35,669 nucleotides of DNA from Candidatus Scalindua sp. (GTDB taxonomy: Bacteria; Planctomycetota; Brocadiia; Brocadiales; Scalinduaceae), in the NCBI GenBank assembly GCA_018670825.1, contig JABHIW010000171.1, forward strand, positions 1 to 35,669. The letters run 5' to 3'. This document shows, piece after piece, positions 8,915-17,535 of this stretch. Numbering within the stretch: position 1 is the stretch's first letter; each line of letters begins with the position of its first letter. A program made the position numbers and the translations under genes. The notes under the pieces are model-generated. The model was not told the DNA's origin. It did not search any database and worked only from the letters and a program-made list of their open reading frames with translations.

Positions 8915-10300
8915 TCATTGCGGACTTGGTGATCTGCTTGCAACGTACAAACAGACAAAACCAGCAACACCTGCAAATAGAGAAGCAAACATAAGTCCCG
9001 TTTTAGATATAAGTAATAGATTTTCCTGATGCTCAAAGGCAAGTTCAGCGATGAACATAGACATAGTGAAGCCAATTCCCGCCAGCAATGATACCCCGGC
9101 AATTTGAGTGAAACGCACATCCTTTGGCAAGCGTACAAGTCCAAACCTCAAGAGCAACCAGCTTACACCGGTAATACCAACAAATTTCCCAACGATAAGA
9201 CCCAACGATATTCCTAATGCCACTGGATGGGCAAGCGTATCGCTCAAAGAGGCTAGTTCCAGCGGAGTACCGGCATTAGCCAATACAAAAACGGGAATAA
9301 TGATATAAGCTACGGGTATGTGCCATGAATGTTCTAGACGCTGAGACAGGGTTTGAACGCTTTGCGCACCGCTTTCCAAGGAACATACAATGGCACGTAA
9401 TTCATCATTGTTCATAATATTTTTATCATGTTCATGGCTAAACTCAAACCGCTTCATTAAATATTTAACACGCCGATTAAAACGCATCGGATTGTATTTA
9501 GGTGTTGCAGGAATAGAAAAAGCGGCCAGGACACCAGCTAAGGTAGCATGTACACCTGATAGCGTAAGCATGTACCATAAGAAAATGGAAACAATGAGAT
9601 AGGGAGTCAGGTTTCGAATACCGCCACGATTAAACACTATGAGCAAACCAAATAAGCCTCCTGCAACCGCCAGCGCATCTAATGCAATATTCTCTGTATA
9701 GAAAACCGCAATAACCGTTACTGCTCCTAAATCATCGACAATAGCCAAGGCAACTAAAAAAGTAATCAGGGCTTTAGGCACACGATGCGAGATCAGGGCC
9801 AACGCACCAAGTGCGAAAGCAATGTCGGTAGCCATTGGCATGCCCCATCCTCTGGCCGCTGCTCCTTCCGGATTAATAAAAAAGTAAATCAGCGCCGGAA
9901 CGGTCATACCGCCAATTGCTGCCGCAATCGGAAGCATAGCTTTACGCATGTCCGCCAATTCACCAACTAAGATTTCACGCTTAAGCTCCAAGCCGACAAC
10001 AAAGAAAAACAGCGCCATCAAGCCATCATTGACCCAATGATGTAGGGTTTTTTCAAGCCCCCAAGATCCGACATCTATTGAAATAGACGTGTCTATCAGC
10101 TGACTATAAAATTCAGAAAAACCGGAGTTTGCCAATATCATAGCCAGAATAGCCATTAACATTAACAACATGCCGCTGGTTGCCTGACGATGAATGAATT
10201 CTTCGAAAGGAGTCAGTATCCGATTAAAGGTTTTTTCCCATGGGGCATAGAAAATACCATCATGAATAGAGTCATCATCCTGTTTGTTTTTGTTATCCAT
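8915..10300 (-). CDS. nhaA: NhaA-type Na+/H+ antiporter
   Basis: This 461-residue inner-membrane antiporter uses the H+ gradient to export Na+. The NhaA signature residues are present: ATDIAFALGALAL with Asp159 (equivalent to E. coli Asp133) and FLVALAIVDDLGAV with Asp189-Asp190 (the paired aspartates of the binding site). FFFVVGLELKREI (98-110), GMPMATDIAF and a C-terminal GIGFTMSMFIAELAF are also typical. It is longer than the roughly 390-residue E. coli protein because of a hydrophilic N-terminal tail of about 20 residues and a charged insert at about 275-320 (KYLMKRFEFSHEHDKN...). It lies 94 bases after the carbonic anhydrase gene on the same strand and may be co-transcribed with it. The ATG lacks a strong ribosome binding site. 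Confidence 0.95.
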   Translation of the reverse strand: MDNKNKQDDDSIHDGIFYAPWEKTFNRILTPFEEFIHRQATSGMLLMLMAILAMILANSGFSEFYSQLIDTSISIDVGSWGLEKTLHHWVNDGLMALFFFVVGLELKREILVGELADMRKAMLPIAAAIGGMTVPALIYFFINPEGAAARGWGMPMATDIAFALGALALISHRVPKALITFLVALAIVDDLGAVTVIAVFYTENIALDALAVAGGLFGLLIVFNRGGIRNLTPYLIVSIFLWYMLTLSGVHATLAGVLAAFSIPATPKYNPMRFNRRVKYLMKRFEFSHEHDKNIMNNDELRAIVCSLESGAQSVQTLSQRLEHSWHIPVAYIIIPVFVLANAGTPLELASLSDTLAHPVALGISLGLIVGKFVGITGVSWLLLRFGLVRLPKDVRFTQIAGVSLLAGIGFTMSMFIAELAFEHQENLLLISKTGLMFASLFAGVAGFVCLYVASRSPSPQ

Positions 10301-10394
10301 AAATTTATGCTCTAGATTAGATATAATTTATTACCAGACTATTTATTCTGTGACTTATCCATTTTCGACACTTATAACATGGAACTTTTAGGTC

Positions 10395-11267
10395 CTATAT
10401 GCGAGATACCTTTTCTTCAATTAATTTGTAGCAGAGCTTATACGTTTCACTGGACTTATCGAGAGTTGCATCAGCCGCACAAAAATTTCTCGCGTTTTCC
10501 TGAAGTTTTTTTTTCTCGTCTATACCATTTATATTGGTAACCACAACCCTTCCCCGTGTATTCGAATAAGCGCCCACAAAATCATATATACCACCAATAA
10601 TTGTCAATTTCTTCTCTTTTACTCTGTCACCGTAATATTCTAATGCCTTTTCTACCTGGTAATCCACATTCGTCTGGCTCAGGTATGCAAGCTCCTTTTT
10701 TTCGTCACCAATCTTAACCATCCGGGCAATTCCTCGCTCAATGGGAATCGTCAAAGGAAGCATTTCACGTTGGACCTCACGGCTGGCAGCGGAAAAATCT
10801 ACCTTTCTCAGGTTACTAATGGTCTTCGACTCTCCTTTAGAGGATACAAGTTGAATTCCACCGGTTTTTTTCTGTTCGCTTTTAACAGGCCCCACCGAAG
10901 AAGACTCTTTTGTTTCCGCATGTTTCCTTATATTTGCCAGGCTTGCACCGGCAGCAAAACTTACCGCACCACAATTAGTGTGACCAAGTATAAAGAATAT
11001 CTGAGTATTAAGCGCCGTTAATGCATATGCAAGACTACCCTTATTTCTAGCAACTTGATTCCCCGCATTGCGGACAGTAAAAACCTTATTAATGAGATCC
11101 ATACCCAGAATATTCCCCTGTATACGAGAATCTGCACAGGTAAGCATTGTTATCGGAGGATGTTGATGTTCTTCGTAAGCGGAAAACTGTGAATCCTCAC
11201 TCTTCGCTACAAATTTTTCGTTGTGGACTAAAAGATCATAAAAAAAATGTCCAGGTTCCATCTTCAT
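10395..11267 (-). CDS. Beta-class carbonic anhydrase with a large central insert
   Basis: This cytoplasmic zinc enzyme interconverts CO2 and bicarbonate. The beta-class zinc ligands are visible (numbering from the upstream GTG at 11276): Cys47 and the Asp49-Arg51 dyad in TCADSRI, and His99 and Cys102 in GHTNCGAV; VRNAGN (68-73) is also conserved. At about 290 residues it exceeds the usual 200-230 because of a polar insert at roughly 112-185 (KHAETKESSSVGPVKSEQKK...), before the YQVEKALEYYG and GGIYDF elements. The reading frame opens at a GTG (11276), but AAGGAAGG lies directly against that codon. It lies nine bases before the ATG at 11267, so I choose that ATG. The SulP and antiporter neighbours point to inorganic-carbon handling. 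Confidence 0.9.
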   Translation of the reverse strand: MKMEPGHFFYDLLVHNEKFVAKSEDSQFSAYEEHQHPPITMLTCADSRIQGNILGMDLINKVFTVRNAGNQVARNKGSLAYALTALNTQIFFILGHTNCGAVSFAAGASLANIRKHAETKESSSVGPVKSEQKKTGGIQLVSSKGESKTISNLRKVDFSAASREVQREMLPLTIPIERGIARMVKIGDEKKELAYLSQTNVDYQVEKALEYYGDRVKEKKLTIIGGIYDFVGAYSNTRGRVVVTNINGIDEKKKLQENARNFCAADATLDKSSETYKLCYKLIEEKVSRI

Positions 11268-11340
11268 CTTTACCACCCTTCCTTATTAACTATTCTGTAC
11301 GGCCCGGGTATTTAACTCCGTATGGGTTAAAAAAACCGAT

Positions 11341-11865
11341 CTATTGACTCTTGCATTTAGATAACAAATCTTCCAGATTCCTTATCTTTTTTTGTAAACG
11401 AGACGTTTCCTTTTCAAATTTTGACTTTGCATCCTTCAACTCCACATTTGCCTTGCTCGTTTGTGTATGCTGATCTTTTCGTTTAGAAAACCCATCTGCA
11501 AAACTTCGTATTTTATTATGCAAATAAGTCTTTTCCTTTTCATGTTTTGAATTTGTATTCTTCAGCTCTTTGTATACCTTACTGATTTTTTTTTCCTGCT
11601 CCCTGATAGTTGTTGCCAACTTCTCAGCATCTTCCTTCTGTCTTGCAAAATCATCGACGAGCCTGTCCATCTCCTCCACTGAACCAAAAGATTTCATGAC
11701 TCTATTCCGAATCTGTTCTTGAACCGTTCTCTCCCTGATGTAACCAGTTTCTTTTATGTGATGATACTGCTTAATTTTTTTATACGCATAACCAACATTT
11801 AATAATAACAGTATTATAATAATGGTCTTCGTGTTTATAGATAACCTGTATTTATTGCTTTCCAT
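11341..11865 (-). CDS. Membrane-anchored coiled-coil protein
   Basis: This 174-residue protein has a short basic N terminus, a single membrane segment at about residues 13-28 (TIIIILLLLNVGYAY) and then an almost wholly charged helical region to the end. The heptad-like Glu/Lys/Leu pattern from about 65 to 172 contains two similar blocks, KELKNTNSKHEKEKTYLHNKI and VELKDAKSKFEKETSRLQKKI, about 45 residues apart, which suggests internal duplication. No enzymatic motif is present and no named family is recognised. It sits 65 bases upstream of the carbonic anhydrase gene and after the Cache/PAS receptor, all on the same strand. A scaffolding or structural role at the membrane is possible but is a guess. 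Confidence 0.7.
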   Translation of the reverse strand: MESNKYRLSINTKTIIIILLLLNVGYAYKKIKQYHHIKETGYIRERTVQEQIRNRVMKSFGSVEEMDRLVDDFARQKEDAEKLATTIREQEKKISKVYKELKNTNSKHEKEKTYLHNKIRSFADGFSKRKDQHTQTSKANVELKDAKSKFEKETSRLQKKIRNLEDLLSKCKSQ

Positions 11866-11893
11866 AATGTAACATATAGGATTTAATGTTTAT

Positions 11894-11939
11894 AACTCTT
11901 CTACAGAGTTTACACTGAGCATGCGGATGTGCTCAGTGT
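11894..11939. repeat. Two adjacent perfect hairpins between receptor and coiled-coil genes
   Basis: AACTCT/AGAGTT arms (11894-11899 and 11905-11910) form one small stem. ACACTGAGCA at 11912-11921 pairs perfectly with TGCTCAGTGT at 11930-11939 around an eight-base loop. Neither strand carries a T run directly after the longer stem, so a standard intrinsic terminator is not supported. The site lies after the receptor gene stop and 29 bases before the coiled-coil gene start, where it could attenuate, process or bind. Confidence 0.5.
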
Positions 11940-12044
11940 GACGTCATCCTCGGCTGAGCAGACGTGTGAACTGATTCGAAGAATAAACTTTTGTTGCAAG
12001 AGCGACCTGATTAGTAATATCTCGTTTCTGAAATCATGGAAACG

Positions 12045-13955
12045 TTATTGGTCCGTCATGTCCCTGAATATACCTTCAATCATAATCGGCTTTCCGCTAT
12101 CATCACGTACGAGACTGCAACTAACTTCAAAGATAAAACGTTCTCCGTTTTTCTTTTTACAAAAAGCCGTATAATCCTTACACACTCCTTCTTTCTGCAA
12201 TGTCTCAATTAGTTCGTTCCTGTCTTGAGAGTTTACATAAATATCAACTACACGTGTGCCTATTACCTCTGTCGGAGAACTATAGCCAAGTATTTCCGCC
12301 CCTGCCAGATTTATGTAAGTAAACGCACCCTCTAGACCCGGAACACATTGGTAAACTCCATCACTTATAGAGTTCAACAATGCTCTATGTTGCTTCTCCG
12401 ATGCGTGGAGTTCTTCTTCAAGTTTCTTACGTTCCGTAATATCCCTGAAAACTCCAAAAATGAGAATAGGTTTACCGTTTTCGTCTCTCACCATATTAGA
12501 AGTACGTTCCATGTAAAATTTATCACCATTACTCTTTTTACAATGGGAAACAAAACCCATCCATACGCCATCTTTCTCAAGCCTTTCAACTAGTCTTTGA
12601 CGATCTTTCAGGTCAAGGTATATAGTCTCTACTTTTACCCCAAGCACTTCCTCCGGTGTATTGTATCCGAGAATTTCAGCCCCAGCTTGATTAATCCAGG
12701 TAAAAACACCATCAACACCAGGTTCGCATTCATATATACCCTCCATTAATGAATGAATTCTTCGTTTATATCGCATCTGAGAAGCAGTAAGTTCCTTCTT
12801 CTGTGTCTCCAGAGAGCTAACCATTGTATTAAAGGCATCCGCCAACCCACCAATCTCATCTTTCTGTTGAATGTCAATCCTTTGAGAAAGGTCCTCACCA
12901 GATGCCAACTTTTCGGCAATTGCTCGTAAGCGCAGAATTGGGTTTGCTACCTGCCTGCCCATGAGATATGCTGCGAGAATAACGGGAAATGCAATAACAA
13001 AAAGAATAGCATTTACAATAAAATGGAGATTGTGTGCCAGGCCATATCCTTCGTCCATGTCTATTTCCGTAATAATGCCCCACTTAAATTCAGGTAACCA
13101 GTGCCATACTCCTAATACGGTTATTCCGGTATAGTCGCTATAACCTTTTCCATCAAAACCATTATTACCGGAAATGCATTGAGCAACTCCGGAAGTTAAT
13201 TCACCGGTTTCCGGATCTGTTACTTTCAATTCCAGTGTGCATCTTTTTTCCACTATTCCTTTTGCTTTTAATTTGTCAGCAAATCTGGACTCGGAAATCA
13301 TATAACCTTCTTCATTCACAAGGTATGATTCTCCCGTCTTGCCAAACTTCAAGCTATTCATCATGTTGCTCAGAGTACCCGCGTGGACCCTTAAAACAAC
13401 AACTCCAATTATATCATCCATCTTGTTCTTTAAAGGAGTTGAAACAAACATTGTTGGCACCCCAATTTCCTTCTCATCAAACTCATTTACCAGTGGAACT
13501 TCAGATGGCATGATACTCGATGCACTTGGATTCCCCAGTAAAGCATTCTTGATATAATCTTTGTTTGATAAATCTCTTCCTACACTCTCTTTAATTGTTG
13601 CTATGGTGACCAACCCCTTATTATCGCATACAAAAGCACCCATGTAACCATACTCAACCACAACCAACTCTAAATATCTAAGTTCTTCGGAATACTCTGC
13701 ATCCTTACTCGTAAGATTTATGCTATTAACCATATATGGGTTATCTGCAATAACCAGGACATCTGTCATCCTTTCACGCATCCAGTTAGATACCAGCACT
13801 GCCTGCTTATGCCCGGCACTACTCAAATGGCGAATTTGCAACTTCTCTACGTCAGCCTCCACCTTAGGAAAAGCAAGGATTTTTAAGACTACAAATGGCA
13901 GTAACGTAAATGCAATTAACAGTACAATGATTTTATTTTGGATCGAAATAAACAT
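12045..13955 (-). CDS. Membrane sensory protein: Cache, HAMP and two PAS domains, no output domain
   Basis: This 636-residue receptor has TM1 at about 8-29, a periplasmic double-Cache-like sensor at about 35-300 (GAFVCDNKGLVTIAT, GRDLSNKDYIKNAL, GVVVLRV, GKTGESYLVNEEGYMISES), and TM2 at about 311-333. A HAMP region follows at 334-390 (PILRLRAIAEKLASGEDL, DEIGGLADAFNTM). Two PAS-PAC units, 398-509 (ending GVFRDITERKKLEEEL) and 524-636 (ending GIFRDMTDQ), are about half identical to each other. The protein stops immediately after the second PAC. I see no histidine kinase, GGDEF, EAL or methyl-accepting region inside it or in the 180 bases after it. GGAG before the ATG supports the start. It may signal through partners, or it may be truncated. 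Confidence 0.85.
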   Translation of the reverse strand: MFISIQNKIIVLLIAFTLLPFVVLKILAFPKVEADVEKLQIRHLSSAGHKQAVLVSNWMRERMTDVLVIADNPYMVNSINLTSKDAEYSEELRYLELVVVEYGYMGAFVCDNKGLVTIATIKESVGRDLSNKDYIKNALLGNPSASSIMPSEVPLVNEFDEKEIGVPTMFVSTPLKNKMDDIIGVVVLRVHAGTLSNMMNSLKFGKTGESYLVNEEGYMISESRFADKLKAKGIVEKRCTLELKVTDPETGELTSGVAQCISGNNGFDGKGYSDYTGITVLGVWHWLPEFKWGIITEIDMDEGYGLAHNLHFIVNAILFVIAFPVILAAYLMGRQVANPILRLRAIAEKLASGEDLSQRIDIQQKDEIGGLADAFNTMVSSLETQKKELTASQMRYKRRIHSLMEGIYECEPGVDGVFTWINQAGAEILGYNTPEEVLGVKVETIYLDLKDRQRLVERLEKDGVWMGFVSHCKKSNGDKFYMERTSNMVRDENGKPILIFGVFRDITERKKLEEELHASEKQHRALLNSISDGVYQCVPGLEGAFTYINLAGAEILGYSSPTEVIGTRVVDIYVNSQDRNELIETLQKEGVCKDYTAFCKKKNGERFIFEVSCSLVRDDSGKPIMIEGIFRDMTDQ

Positions 13956-14149
13956 TTTTTTCTCCGTAATTTAGGAAAATTGTAATTACAGACATTTCCC
14001 CTGCTCCAAATTTGATGACCTTTCAACATATGCAAGCAGACAACTTTTTACAAATATAACATTATATTGTACACAAATCAATAGAACGAAAAAGACAACA
14101 ACAGCTCTAAAAATATCTTATGAGTGCTCTCCCCGTTAGCGCTGGAGAT

Positions 14150-14163
14150 TGTTACCGGTAACA
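14150..14163. promoter_or_regulatory. Perfect 14-bp palindrome of LacI/GntR-operator type
   Basis: TGTTACCGGTAACA is its own reverse complement and has the central CG typical of LacI/GalR-family operators. It closely resembles the core of the E. coli gluconate repressor site (ATGTTACC..GTAACAT type). It lies about 195 bases from the receptor start and 307 from the phosphohexomutase start. No LacI-family regulator gene is in the window. Confidence 0.5.
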
Positions 14164-14405
14164 GATAATAATTATACTACAAAAGAGAACACTTTTAAGC
14201 CTTTTCTTTAACCATTTTTTCAATCTTTATACGAGTAGAAGTATAGTATATTAATGCTACTGAAATATCAAAGAGGATTGACCGTACCTTATACTTATTG
14301 ATGTAGAAATTAAACAAGATGTGTAATTAAATCAAATATTAAATCAACACTATGGATTATTACGCAGGAGGGGAAAACCTTTTATAAAAGTGATCAATAT
14401 ATTGC

Positions 14406-14434
14406 TTGATTCCAGACACGTATAAACATAATAT
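14406..14434 (+). promoter_or_regulatory. Candidate sigma-70 promoter of the phosphohexomutase operon
   Basis: TTGATT at 14406-14411 is separated by 17 bases from TAATAT at 14429-14434. A start near 14441 would give a leader of about 29 bases containing AAGGAG at 14457-14462, seven bases before the GTG start. Confidence 0.45.
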
Positions 14435-14469
14435 GCTTATATGATAATATTAGCAAAAGGAGATAAAAC

Positions 14470-16152
14470 GTGACAGTTAAGCCAGACGACGTCAAATTCA
14501 AAATAGATAAGTTTAAACCATTAGAGTTCGGGACCAGTGGGTTAAGAGATACTGTCACAGCAATGACCGATATGGAGTGTTATATAAACACAAAAGGTTT
14601 TATCATGTTCCTGGAAGAAAGAGGAGGTATCGGTAGTCTGAATAAGGATATTGCTTTAGGAGGTGATCTACGTTCAAGCACTCCAAGAATAATGTCATCA
14701 GTATCACTTGCAATAGAAAACTCAGGTTATAGAACGCTTTTCTGTGGGAGAGTGCCTACCCCCACACTTGCCTATTATGCCATAGGCAGATGCATACCTG
14801 GTATTATGGTTACCGGCAGCCATATCCCTGACGACAGGAATGGTATAAAGTTCACTAAAGAGTCTGGAGAGGTATTAAAAACTGATGAGGAAGATATTCT
14901 CAGGAATGTGGGATACGCAAGGACAGCAGAATATGAAAAACCACTTCAGGAATCCCTATTTGACAAGAACGGCATATTTAAAGAAGATCACAATTTACCC
15001 GAAGCAGAATGTGAAACTGAGGCGATAAACATATATGTGCATCGGTATAGTAATGTTTTTAAGGATAAGCCCCTTTCACACAAAAAGATAGTTTTGTATC
15101 AGCACTCTGCTGTGGGAAGGGATATTGTACAAGAAATATTTGAAGGCCTTGGAGCAGATGTTGTCCCCATTGAAAGAAGCGATAAATTCATAGCTGTTGA
15201 CACTGAAAAAGTATCAATTGACACTACCTCGCTTTTACAGAAAGCTTCCAGGGAGCACAAACCATTTGCTATTATAACTACTGACGGGGATTCGGACAGA
15301 CCTCTTCTTGCGGATGAAAATGGCAGTTTCCTGCCAGGGGACAAACTTGGCGCGCTTGCCTCCATTTTTTTAAATCCAGACTTTATTTCTATTCCTATTA
15401 GTGCTAACGATGCCGTTGTAAGTTCTCTCGATAAAAGAGGCATCAAAGTCATACAAACCAGGATAGGTTCACCATATATAATTGATGCGATGGACCGTGA
15501 ACTTAAGAGGAACCCGAACTCAAAAGTAGCCAGTTGGGAATGCAACGGAGGATTTCTCCTTGGTAGCGATTGGTCCATAAATAATAGAACACTGAAATCT
15601 CTTCCAACCAGAGATGCAGTGTTGCCGCTTATCTGTGTGTTACTGCTGGCAGCTAATAATAATCAGACCGTTTCAGGGCTTGTTACCTCATCACTTCCAA
15701 ACAGGTACACCCATGCTGATGTCATAGACGAAAAATCACGTGGTTGTGAAGTCTATACAGCAGAAATGGGTAAATCCATTATTAAGATGTTGTCACCGGA
15801 AAACTCTGATATCTCTCAGGTTGATTTTACAGAAGAAGGTATAAAGGCAAATGGTGTTGATTGCAGTACCGGAACAGTCCATAATCTGACTTGGATTAAG
15901 GAAAAGTTTTGCAATTATTTTACAAATGAAAGAGGGTTTACCGATATAGTCTCAATAAACTTTATAGATGGTATTCGTATAGCGTTTTCTAATAACGATG
16001 TTGCTCATCTTAGACCATCAGGAAATGCACCGGAATTCAGGATATATGCAACCGCTGATACTCAGGAAGCAGCAAACCGGATAGTAGGAAAAGCAGCCGA
16101 CATCATACCGAATATTATCAGGGACTTTATTATGAAAGAGAGTGGAGAGTGA
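14470..16152 (+). CDS. Phosphohexomutase (phosphoglucomutase/phosphomannomutase superfamily)
   Basis: This 560-residue cytoplasmic enzyme interconverts hexose 1- and 6-phosphates through a phosphoserine. All four superfamily loops are visible. The phosphoserine loop is VTGSHIPDDRNGIKF with Ser117. The Mg2+ loop is DGDSDR at 272-277. The sugar-specificity loop is WECNGG at 356-361, where Cys-Asn replaces the more common x-Ser/x-His between Glu and Gly-Gly. The phosphate-binding loop is RPSGNAPE at 515-522. FGTSGLR near the N terminus is also typical. The GTG start follows AAGGAG at seven bases. The stop overlaps the start of the mannose-6-phosphate isomerase gene in a GTGA, which implies translational coupling. 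That pairing suggests mannose 1-phosphate and GDP-mannose supply rather than glucose metabolism; substrate preference is inferred. Confidence 0.92.
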   Translation: MTVKPDDVKFKIDKFKPLEFGTSGLRDTVTAMTDMECYINTKGFIMFLEERGGIGSLNKDIALGGDLRSSTPRIMSSVSLAIENSGYRTLFCGRVPTPTLAYYAIGRCIPGIMVTGSHIPDDRNGIKFTKESGEVLKTDEEDILRNVGYARTAEYEKPLQESLFDKNGIFKEDHNLPEAECETEAINIYVHRYSNVFKDKPLSHKKIVLYQHSAVGRDIVQEIFEGLGADVVPIERSDKFIAVDTEKVSIDTTSLLQKASREHKPFAIITTDGDSDRPLLADENGSFLPGDKLGALASIFLNPDFISIPISANDAVVSSLDKRGIKVIQTRIGSPYIIDAMDRELKRNPNSKVASWECNGGFLLGSDWSINNRTLKSLPTRDAVLPLICVLLLAANNNQTVSGLVTSSLPNRYTHADVIDEKSRGCEVYTAEMGKSIIKMLSPENSDISQVDFTEEGIKANGVDCSTGTVHNLTWIKEKFCNYFTNERGFTDIVSINFIDGIRIAFSNNDVAHLRPSGNAPEFRIYATADTQEAANRIVGKAADIIPNIIRDFIMKESGE

Positions 16153-17342
16153 AACCTGATACCACCGACGCGTGTTTTTCCAGGATTGTAAATGCTGTAC
16201 TCAATGGCAACCCTGTCCATGTGAGACCCTATAAAGAACCCAAGGTATGGGGTGTAAACGGTATTGGAGAATATTGGTACGGTGCAGAGAAAGGAGAAAA
16301 GAGTTCAACTGCTGTTGTTGGTAGTGACACTTCTCCCCTATACAAGATTATTGAAAATAATCATGAGGAATTCCTTGGTAAAAAGGTAGTTGCCAGATTT
16401 GGCATGCAACTTCCACTTGTGAAAATATTGACTCCGAAAAGCAGATTATCTGTGCAGTTTCATGACAATAAGGACGAACTCTGGATAATCACAGGAACAG
16501 ATAAAGAGATTGTCGATGGAGATCCATGGATAATTATCGGATTTTCTCAGGAGACTGTTGATTTATATGGTAAAGCTGTGACAGAATATTACAAAAAAGC
16601 CCTTATAATATACGGAGAAGCGCTGAACAATCTTATTGAAAAAATGATAGATAGCGGATATGAGAAATTGCTTGATAATAAAAATGATGTCGAACTTGCG
16701 TCTCAGGAAGTTATTCATAACAAATCAGGATCATCAGAAATAGCAAGAGCGCTGAAAGAGTTAAATACTGCAGAGGAAGGACTGGATATTTTCTACAACA
16801 GACAATATGTTGATACAGGGGATGTTGTTCCTATCCCATCCGGAACATTACACGCACTTGGTCCCGGAATAGAAGTTGTAGAACCTCAGATTCCCGGCCT
16901 GTCACAACCACTCGAAGATGGGACCACCTATCCTGTAAGATACGCGTTTCCGGCATACCCACAGGAAGGAGCCATAAGAATATTGGAAATAGACAGGGTA
17001 AGTGAGATACTTCCTGAGGTGGTGGAAAAGAGTTACCCTGAAGTTATAGACGAGACTGATTACATACTGATTGAGCGTTTGCCGGGAAAGTTTGAGAACA
17101 AGGGACTTGAAGTCCATCGGATAACGTTTAAAAATGACACAGAGTACCAACTATCACCTACAAGCGCTCATAATTTGATCGTATTAGAGGGTAATGCGAC
17201 TCTGTACATAAAAGATAAAGAATATAACATCCCAAATGCCATACCCGGTGGAGAAATGCTTATTGTTCCGGCATCGTCCGGAAGTTATAAGATACAAGCC
17301 TGCAAAAGTACACAAATTATCGATACGTTCACGCCGGTATAG
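16149..17342 (+). CDS. manA: Type I mannose-6-phosphate isomerase
   Basis: This 397-residue zinc enzyme interconverts fructose 6-phosphate and mannose 6-phosphate. The cupin metal ligands can be read: Gln103 and His105 in LSVQFHDNKDELW, Glu110 in the same stretch, and His235 in PSGTLHALGPGIEVVEPQ. The KVWG motif near residue 32 is the usual N-terminal signature. A helical insert at about 134-215 lies between the metal motifs, as in other type I enzymes. A second cupin-like domain ends the protein (HNLIVLEGNATLYI, GEMLIVPASSGSYKI). The GTG start overlaps the upstream stop by four bases, so expression should depend on translation of the phosphohexomutase. Together the pair leads to mannose 1-phosphate for glycan or glycolipid synthesis. 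No GDP-mannose pyrophosphorylase is in the window. Confidence 0.92.
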   Translation: MKPDTTDACFSRIVNAVLNGNPVHVRPYKEPKVWGVNGIGEYWYGAEKGEKSSTAVVGSDTSPLYKIIENNHEEFLGKKVVARFGMQLPLVKILTPKSRLSVQFHDNKDELWIITGTDKEIVDGDPWIIIGFSQETVDLYGKAVTEYYKKALIIYGEALNNLIEKMIDSGYEKLLDNKNDVELASQEVIHNKSGSSEIARALKELNTAEEGLDIFYNRQYVDTGDVVPIPSGTLHALGPGIEVVEPQIPGLSQPLEDGTTYPVRYAFPAYPQEGAIRILEIDRVSEILPEVVEKSYPEVIDETDYILIERLPGKFENKGLEVHRITFKNDTEYQLSPTSAHNLIVLEGNATLYIKDKEYNIPNAIPGGEMLIVPASSGSYKIQACKSTQIIDTFTPV

Positions 17343-17535
17343 TAAGGTGTGTTGAGATGTAGGTGACACTATTTGTTATGATGCCTGTATAGACGTATGC
17401 CCCATGATTATCATTGCGCTTGTATCTCTTTTAAATAGTCCTGGATGGGTAAGAGTGAAACAATAAAGGAAACAAAACAGGTTAGGGGTTGTTCAAGTAA
17501 AAGTAAGAGAGAAATGATAGATGAAATATGGTATA

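Larger units (their letters stand above)
13956..14469. other. Divergent regulatory region between receptor and phosphohexomutase genes
   Basis: About 510 AT-rich bases without coding content. It holds a perfect palindrome at 14150-14163 and a candidate promoter at 14406-14434, described separately, and presumably the receptor promoter close to 13956. Confidence 0.5.
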
